From NCBI GenBank assembly GCA_026770615.1, contig MU631308.1, positions 701,141 through 713,418 on the forward strand: a stretch of DNA of 12,278 bases. The letters run 5' to 3'. Of this stretch, positions 7,104-12,278 are shown piece after piece; within the stretch, counting starts at the first letter, position 1; each line of letters opens with the position of its first letter. The notes beneath the pieces are model-generated. The model was not told the origin of the DNA, did no database searches, and saw nothing but the letters and a program-made list of their open reading frames with translations. This DNA is from Pavlovales sp. CCMP2436 (Eukaryota > Haptophyta > Pavlovophyceae > Pavlovales). The translations under genes were made by a program, and so were the position numbers.

Positions 7104-7385
7104 TATTAAACGCAATGAACGCACTCTTAAAAAGTTCGATGAACGCAATAAACGGTTGGTAAATTATGTTAAGAATCCTTTCTCGTCCGTTCGCTTGAAA
7201 ATCAGATATCGAAAATACGCTCCGAAATCCGTTGCATCCGTTTCCATCCGTTCTTGTACGTTCTGAACGGAAACGAAGGCTGGTAATATACTCCATTCTC
7301 ATGGTGTCTTCGAACGTATGAAACGGAAATGAAACGGAATTTGGAAGGATAAGAACGGATACAATGGACACAAAAACGGATATCC
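7104..7385. repeat. Continuation of the GAACGG/CCGTTC repeat block
   Basis: Starts as the right flank of the MITE target and continues with scattered CCGTTC, CCGTTTCC and GAACGG, GAAACGG motifs in both orientations (for example CCGTTCTTGTACGTTCTGAACGG-type inverted pairs around 7250). No coding frame is convincing. Confidence 0.6.
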
Positions 7386-7416
7386 TATAGGCTTTTGCGC
7401 ACTTTCCTTAAGGCTT

Positions 7417-7740
7417 TTGCGCGATTATCCCAATTGGGATCTTAAGTATGACCTGGGGCGGGTGAACAGAATTTTGAGCAGCTACAGGTTTTTAATACCG
7501 CCACAAGCCGAGTGGGCAGCAGATTTCCCGGCGATGGCCACCACTACAATTACCATTGACGGAAAGTCCAAAACAATAGGCCTCACCTGCCCCCTATGCA
7601 AAGCACCCAACTCACAAGACACAAAGCATCGCCTATACCACGGGTGTTCGTCAACGGAAAAGCACCGCCACGACCTCCACCGCTCTCTCTGCAAGGAACT
7701 GGCCCCGCGCCTGGGACCCGCCAAATCAAAATCAATCTAG
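7417..7740 (+). pseudogene. Fragment with CPLC-H-C zinc-knuckle-like motif, possibly the C-terminal end of a non-LTR reverse transcriptase
   Basis: The frame is open from before 7417 to TAG 7738-7740. It contains CPLCKAPNSQDTKHRLYHGC followed by a histidine- and arginine-rich helix (KHRHDLHRSLCKEL). CPxC..DT..H....C is a known pattern at the C-terminal end of many non-LTR retrotransposon reverse transcriptases, where it follows the polymerase domain. No RT motifs precede it: upstream is repeat DNA. A 5'-truncated retrotransposon copy would explain this. A small stand-alone zinc protein is the alternative; no good start codon is present in the usual context (only ATG 7534 in frame). Confidence 0.4.
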
Positions 7741-8439
7741 ACACACATGAAATCTCGGCCTGACTACTTCACCGAAAGGATAGGATTAAGTGTCAACGAA
7801 GAGCTTAGAAAGAAGGACGCCGACACCGGTGACGCACCCAAGCCCGATGACTCACATTAGACTCTCCTACGCCACAGCCTCAGCATGCACAAATCACGCG
7901 AAGCGGCAATCGAAGCATCAACGGCGTCAACGAAGGACACTATATCTATATACGACGCGTATAAGTTTAAGGTAGCCATGTGGACCGCCCAGACAGCCGA
8001 GCAGGCAGCAAGGAAACTAAATCAAAACTCAGCACCAGCGGCCATACCACCTATACAATATGAGCCCATACCCCCAACGGACAGCATCGCTCAAAACAAG
8101 GAACCATCAGCCTTACCTATGCAGTATGAGCCCATACCCCCAACAGACAGTATCGCTCAAAACGAAACACCAGCGTGCATACCACGTATGCAGTATGAGC
8201 CCATACCCCTACTTACGGACAGCATCGCCCAAAACGAGGCACCAGCGGCTATACCATTTCTGCGGTATGAGCCATACCCCCAACGGACAGCATCGCTCAG
8301 TATGAGTCCATATCCCCAACGGCCATACCACCTAAACAGCAAGAGCCAATACCCCCAACGGACACCCGTGCACTGGCCAACCCCCGCGGACCACCCCTGC
8401 CCAACGAAGATGCCTGATGCGCAACCAACCTACGAATAA
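7741..8439 (+). pseudogene. Frame continuing past TAG codons into a proline-rich protein with 23-residue repeats
   Basis: In the same frame as the preceding fragment the sequence continues after TAG 7738 with an ATG at 7747, stops at TAG 7858-7860, and stays open again from ATG 7885 to TAA 8437. The middle reads SRPDYFTERIGLSVNEEL, then after the second stop AYKFKVAMWTAQTAEQAARK and four copies of a QYEPIPPTDSIAQNEAPAAI-type unit. Sharing one frame over more than 1 kb with only two TAG interruptions suggests one ancestral protein disabled by two nonsense changes. The repeat is degenerate and the later units shift frame. No family recognised. Confidence 0.45.
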
Positions 8440-8852
8440 TGAAGATTCATAAACAGGTGTAATCCCGACCATACCCTCCATGCAGCCTAAGCCCACCCTC
8501 AGGCCCAGCCGAGGCCAGCAACGCTTACGCACATCAAAAGTGCAAAAACGCAACCAGCGACCGTCTCGAACCAAAACCTCATTGCTACCAGGAGCAGCCA
8601 GTCCAACCGAATCCAAAACAAGACCAGCCAGTCCCGCCATAACCACGAATCCGCAGCAGGCCCGTCACGCATGCACGCACTAATCCAAGACAAGTCCGTC
8701 ATATCCATGCACCACTCACGCACACCGAGCTCAGCAACCAAACGGACCCTTGAAACCGGCCAGTCACCCACGCTGTCACTCCACTCGGGCGAAAAAAACC
8801 TAAAATCAAACATGAGCCAGCAAGCTCAAAGTCTTCAAATCGCAAACAGGAG
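8012..8852 (+). repeat. Copy A of a 0.83-kb duplicated segment
   Basis: Begins around AAACTAAATCAAAAC, covers the 69-bp repeats (GAGCCCATACCCCCAACGGA core), then a non-repetitive half up to CTTCAAATCGCAAAC. It aligns throughout with 9138-9957, with scattered substitutions and small indels. It is the copy with intact upstream context. Confidence 0.92.
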
Positions 8853-9075
8853 TCGTCACGATGACGCCTCGAGAGCTAGAATAGTGGCAGTAGAGGCGCA
8901 AAAGAAAGTGACCCGGCTCTTCATCTCCACACGAGACGACAACTGGCGCAGCCAGGCTGATTTGCCTCCCCACCTCCAATCCCCGGCCGTCATAAAGCTC
9001 GTGCAGAATGCATTGAGCGACCGGGGCTCAAAGAAAGTACAGGGGATCGCGGGCAATAAGAAACCGTCGTGTTAA
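8671..9075 (+). pseudogene. Coding-like frame crossing from copy A into unique sequence and a MITE
   Basis: An ATG at 8671 opens 134 codons. The first part (KRTLETGQSPTLSLHSGEK) matches copy B. A one-base loss in the following A run (GGCGAAAAAAACC against GGCGACAAAAAACC in copy B) shifts copy A out of the copy B frame. The later part (KKVTRLFISTRDDNWRSQAD...PAVIKLVQNAL) is found only here and looks coding in composition, but matches no family I recognise. The last 12 residues come from the MITE fragment, so the natural C-terminus is lost. Confidence 0.35.
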
Positions 9076-9131
9076 GAAACGCTGAGCCTCGTTTTTTAGC
9101 CCTTCAATCGAAATTTTAACCAAAATTTAAC
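9039..9131 (+). mobile_element. Half copy of the MITE at the junction between duplicate segments
   Basis: After a TA the sequence begins CAGGGGATCGCGGGCAATAAG and then follows the reverse complement of the right half of the 6938-7103 element through CCGTCGTGTTAAGAAAC and CCCTTCAATCG to AAATTTAACC. It then stops, and copy B begins within about ten bases. The element is broken in the middle and its other terminus is absent. Confidence 0.85.
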
Positions 9132-9137
9132 CATATG

Positions 9138-9957
9138 CTTAAACTGAATCAAAACACAGCACCAGCGGCCATACCACCTATACAATATGAGCCCAAACCC
9201 CCAACGGACAGCATCGCTCAACCATCAGCCTTACCTCCTGTGCAGTATGCGCCCATACCCCCAACAGACAGCATAGCCCAAAACGAAGCACCAGCGGCCA
9301 TACCACCTATGCAGTATGAGCCCATAACGGACAGCATCGCCTAAAACGAAGCACCAGCGGCTATACCATTTCTGCGGCATGAGCCCATACCCCCAACGGA
9401 CAGCATCGCTCAGTATGAGCCCATATGCCCAACGGCCATACCACCTATACAGCAAGAGCCCATACCCCCAACGGACACCAGTGCACTGACCCACCCTGCC
9501 AAACGAAGATGCCTGATGTGCAACCAACCTACGAATAATGAAGATTCATTAACAGGTGTAAACCTGATCATACCCTCCATGCAGCCGAAGCCCACTCTCA
9601 GGCCCAGCCGAGGCCAGCAACGCTTACGCACATCAAACGTGAAAAAACGCAACCAGAGACCGTCTCGAACCAAAACCTCATTGCTACCAGGAGCAGGCCA
9701 GTCCCACCGAACCCAAAACAGGACCAGCCAGTCCCGCCGTAAACCACGAGTCTGTAGCAGGCCCGTCACGCGTCACGCATGCACGCACTGATCCATGACA
9801 AGTTCACCATATTCATGCACCACTCACGCACACTGCGCTCAGCAACCAAACGGACCCTTGAAACCGGCCAGTCACCCACGCTGTCACACCACTCGGGCGA
9901 CAAAAAACCTAAAGCCGAACATGAGCCAGCAAGCTCAACGTCTTCAAAACGCAAACA
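9138..9957 (+). repeat. Copy B of the 0.83-kb duplicated segment
   Basis: Aligns with 8012-8852 over its whole length, including the tandem 69-bp units and the final KRTLETGQSP-coding part. It carries extra damage: one repeat unit shortened (CCCATAACGGACAGC), and TAA inside the repeat frame at 9342-9344. Its left edge abuts the MITE half copy. Confidence 0.92.
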
Positions 9958-10018
9958 TGAGCCAGCAAGCCCGCCATACCCCGCAACCCAAAGTCCTGCG
10001 CCCGAGGCCCAGGACTAG
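9516..10018 (+). pseudogene. Coding-like remnants of copy B: basic and K/P-rich stretches
   Basis: One frame (9516-9791) encodes a basic arginine/serine-rich stretch (QPKPTLRPSRGQQRLRTS...). Another (9779-10018) encodes KRTLETGQSPTLSHHSGDKK followed by a repeated KRKHEPAS motif and ends EAQD with TAG. The frames overlap and would need a shift to form one protein. Basic and proline-rich content could suit a nucleic-acid binding N-terminal ORF of a retrotransposon, but no domain is recognisable. Confidence 0.3.
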
Positions 10019-10214
10019 CGAGGAAGTAATGTTCGGGATGCACGAAAGTGGGCCGCGCTCGCAGACGGTGCTGCATTTTCAGACGACGCGAGGGAAAGCA
10101 GTGGAGGTCGGTCAGTGCGCCAGTCGAGAGTCGTCAGTCGTCGACCGTCGTGTGTCTGAACTGATCAGTGGTGGGGACGGTATCCGTGTGCTCGGGGTGG
10201 ATCCCTGGATCTGA
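9958..10214 (+). CDS. Unrecognised coding-like frame beyond copy B
   Basis: The frame that enters from copy B (open from 9795) continues through VMFGMHESGPRSQTVLHFQT and ends ISGGDGIRVLGVDPWI with TGA at 10212-10214. The last 60 residues have balanced composition and GC-biased third positions, unlike neighbouring repeats, so they may be a real exon or a transposon remnant. No motif allows a function to be named, and no convincing start is seen. Confidence 0.25.
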
Positions 10215-11312
10215 GTGTTTTTCAACACTAAAATCCAGTGGAATCCTCTCGGGGACGGACGTTTAACTAGAAACTTACACGCAACCACCTTAGATGAGAA
10301 AAGAGTTTTCGTAAGATAAGTGGAGGATTATTGAGTTACCCCGCCACCTGGAAGTAGACCAGGGGTTGGAGATTACCGCCCCCGACGGTTAGGCGAGCTG
10401 CGCATTAGCGCACGTCATTTAAATTTTATACTAATAATTGGATGGCGAGGAGTGGGCCGGGCGTGCGCATCAGGGACCAGGTTCGGAAACTTGGTGCGCT
10501 GAACTGCGGGAGGCTGGGAGCCCACCGCTGCGGGGGGCTGGGAGCCCACCGTACTTCAGTGTGATGGTGAGTGGGCATTTGGGTGGGTGGGTAGGTGCGG
10601 GTGCGGGTGCGTGTGTAGGAATGGCAAAGGGCGGGGGCCTGTAGTCTCGGCTACGACCCTGCCCAACGCCTTCTCTGATGCGTATTTAGCATGAAGCTCT
10701 CATACCCAGACCTCTTGAAAACTGCCGAGCCGCTATATATTCGTACCGCAAGCCCGAACCCCACTACATTAATATATACTAAAAATTGTATTCAAAAAAA
10801 TACCCCAAAAAAATTCAACTGACAATATTTTAAAAATGGCAACTGACATTGTCAAAATGTCCCACGCCCAACACGTTGCTCCCAAATGACACCATGTACA
10901 TAAAATAGTTGTGGCTTAATCACTTTAAATCATCCAATTTTTAAAAAACGTGATAAAAAATTCTTAGATAAAACCCACTTCCCTACGAGTTCGCCGGCGC
11001 GACTACCCCGACCCCACCCCGTCGACTCCGCAGACCTCGATCACAGCCCACGAGGGGTAAGCAGGGGGCGCAGCTTACGCGCACCGCCAACCTGCATCCG
11101 ACAATCCCGGCCGTCTCGCCATCAGCCCCCGACCGTGCGAGCCACCCGGTCTTGACCCTCGCTCACTCCGACCTCGTGGGAGGCGGGGGCGCAGACCCAC
11201 GAAGGGCAGGCGGGGGCGCAGGCGCATCATTCCCTCGGTGGGAAAGTCGCTGCCAACCGCCATCCAAGCCCCCACCTCTCCCGCAGCCCCCATCCCTGCA
11301 GTCTCTTCCGCC
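10215..11312. other. Intergenic region without recognised gene
   Basis: Contents from left: a 6-bp stem AGTGTT-TTTC-AACACT near 10217; a direct repeat GGCTGGGAGCCCACCG at 10512-10527 and 10536-10551; a GT/GGGT-rich stretch 10560-10620; an AT-rich stretch about 10730-10980 with CAACTGACA at 10816 and 10840; then GC-rich sequence from 10990 with GGCGGGGGCGCAG twice near 11182 and 11208. Open frames here lack convincing coding character. Confidence 0.5.
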
Positions 11313-11368
11313 GATACCAATTTTGGGGAAAAGTGAGACCGATGCCACTTTTGGGGAAAAGTGAGATA
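11313..11368 (+). promoter_or_regulatory. Twice-repeated TTTTGGGGAAAAGTGAGA motif upstream of the PH-domain gene
   Basis: CCGATACCA-A-TTTTGGGGAAAAGTGAGA is followed directly by CCGATGCCA-C-TTTTGGGGAAAAGTGAGA, a 28-30-base unit repeated with few changes, about 300 bases before the likely start at 11667. It is placed as a candidate upstream control element, or may be part of a longer dispersed repeat; function is not known. Confidence 0.4.
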
Positions 11369-11666
11369 TCGGCGCCGAATTTGGGACCAGTTCACAGGCG
11401 CGGCGCTGCCCCTTACTCTCCTCGCCCTGCAGCCCCTCAATCCGTGCGGCGGACAGAACAGCCGCCTGGCCACTTGCTTACCGACCTATCCGTAACCGAA
11501 AAGCCCTCAAGGTCGACCCGGACCCGTTTTAAAAAGGGTTTTGGGATTTTGATTCATCAGTGCCGCGGCGACGCGGAATCTCAATCTTTTAAAAACTTTC
11601 GAGCGTCCTGGCCAGTTGAAGTTTCGGCGTACAATACGCGGCTGCGCGCTGCGGACAAGGGGCGAT

Positions 11667-11895
11667 ATGCTCGCGGCGATGACGGCAAACCTGAACCTTG
11701 TCAGCCTGACCGCCTCGCCCGCGGCCGCACCGACGCCCGCCAACGTGCTGCCCATGTGGTCGGGCGAGTTCATGCTGAAGAGCAACACGCCCTGGGCGCA
11801 GTCGCGCGTCATCAAGCGGAGGCACTTTCTGCTCGAGAACGGGCAGCTCAAGCTGTACGCGCTCCCGCCTGCGCATCTGCCTGCCTGTCCTGCCC
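11667..11895 (+). CDS. First exon of a probable pleckstrin-homology (PH) domain protein
   Basis: ATG 11667 opens a GC-rich frame. After about 28 residues rich in A, P and T comes MWSGEFMLKSNTPWAQSRVI followed by KRRHFLLENGQLKLY (to residue 64). This matches the first three strands of a PH domain: (W/G)x(G/E)xL.K, basic residues, then RxFxLxxxxLxLY. PH domains bind phosphoinositides or proteins and bring the carrier to membranes. Similarity then fades, so an intron probably follows; candidate donors are CT|GTACGC at 11855 and CC|GTATGT at 11896. The rest of the gene is not recognised in the window. The frame is open upstream to 11616, but ATG 11667 best precedes the domain. Confidence 0.5.
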
Positions 11896-12241
11896 GTATG
11901 TTGATGCGCCCGATGTCAAGCCATGTGCAAACATCACCGGGTCCCGAGTGCAGAGGGGACGCGGGGCACCTGCACTCTGGACGCGCAGGGCGGGCTCAGA
12001 GCGGAGGCGCGGGCGGGCTCAAGGGGGGCGTGCAGGCTATATCCACCGCACACGAGCGCGTTGCTATCGCAGTGTGCTGTGTATCGCCTTTGCTACGTAT
12101 TGCCTGCGCGTGGGTCTACCGTGGGCGCCACAGCCTAACGTCTGCGTGCCCAACCCCAACCCTCACCCTAACACCCGAACCATACTCAACCTTAACCTCA
12201 ACCTAGGCACGAGGGGCGATGAGCATGCCGCTATCTCCTCC

Positions 12242-12244
<3 letters not shown>
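11896..12244 (+). other. Probable intron or unassigned sequence after the PH exon
   Basis: Frames remain open by GC bias but show no further PH strands or other motif. If either donor noted for the PH exon is used, this stretch is the start of a long intron. Confidence 0.35.
12149..12206. repeat. Degenerate telomere-like CCCTAA-type motifs
   Basis: CCAACCCCAACCCTCACCCTAACACCC is followed by AACCTTAACCTCAACCTAGG. The C-rich strand resembles variants of CCCTAA but never gives two perfect units in a row, so a real telomere is not supported. Confidence 0.5.

Positions 12245-12278
<34 letters not shown>
12245..12278. repeat. C34 homopolymer at the window edge
   Basis: An uninterrupted run of 34 C closes the window. 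It is probably a contig end where a homopolymer stopped the assembly, or a sequencing artefact, and it should not be interpreted biologically. Confidence 0.9.

Noticed and set aside
10350..10410. Possible tRNA or Pol III gene
   Set aside because: GGTTGGAGATTACC only loosely resembles a B box; no cloverleaf or A box could be drawn.
11075..11473. 132-codon minus-strand frame rich in R, G and P
   Set aside because: Composition follows the GC-rich DNA and overlaps the tandem upstream motif; no domain recognised.
11333..12244. 303-codon plus-strand frame overlapping the PH exon
   Set aside because: The PH-like protein is in another frame; this one is low in hydrophobic residues and arises from GC bias.
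12149..12278. Chromosome end with telomere
   Set aside because: Motifs are degenerate and the terminal C run does not contain a TTAGGG-type period.

Overview
The window looks like nuclear DNA from a GC-rich unicellular eukaryote, probably an alga or related protist. The main gene is split by eight short spliceosomal introns, the exons are GC-rich, the introns are AT-rich or low-complexity, and simple repeats and non-autonomous transposons are frequent. I see no bacterial operon, Shine-Dalgarno pattern, tRNA or rRNA gene. The exact lineage cannot be fixed from the sequence; a haptophyte or stramenopile alga would fit. The right end is a 34-base C run that looks like a contig edge.

Layout. (1) 1-1377, minus strand: the 5' part of a long reading frame that runs off the left edge and resembles the Gag region of Ty1/copia retrotransposons. 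A CT-rich leader, a TATA-like box and a 59-bp perfect tandem duplication with hairpins lie upstream (1459-1681). (2) 1682-2573: no gene; it ends in a T25 run. (3) 2574-2868: a 124-bp near-perfect inverted repeat directly behind the stop codon of the next gene. (4) 2884-6196, minus strand: a complete nine-exon gene for a CAX-type vacuolar Ca2+/H+ exchanger of 505 residues, with both signature repeats (c-1 and c-2) and an acidic loop. Every intron joins exons in frame. Intron 2 has the anatomy of a small DNA transposon turned intron; intron 8 (800 bp) holds an ATT/ACT microsatellite, a G-quadruplex-like tract and a transposon fragment. (5) 6223-7385: a satellite-like block built from CCGTTC/GAACGG motifs, with a 10-bp minisatellite and a complete 166-bp MITE. 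A second copy of the MITE's flanks, without the MITE, lies 400 bp away and shows that insertion duplicated a TA. (6) 7417-10214: decayed, duplicated coding-like sequence with a CPLC...H...C zinc-knuckle-like motif, a 23-residue repeat, and two copies (about 0.83 kb each) of the same segment separated by half of the same MITE. (7) 10215-11666: no gene recognised. (8) 11667 onward, plus strand: the first exon of a probable pleckstrin-homology domain protein, then unassigned sequence, degenerate telomere-like motifs and poly-C.

The genes do not form a pathway. The window is best read as one conserved ion-transport gene between decaying mobile and repeated DNA, part of which has entered the gene as intron sequence.
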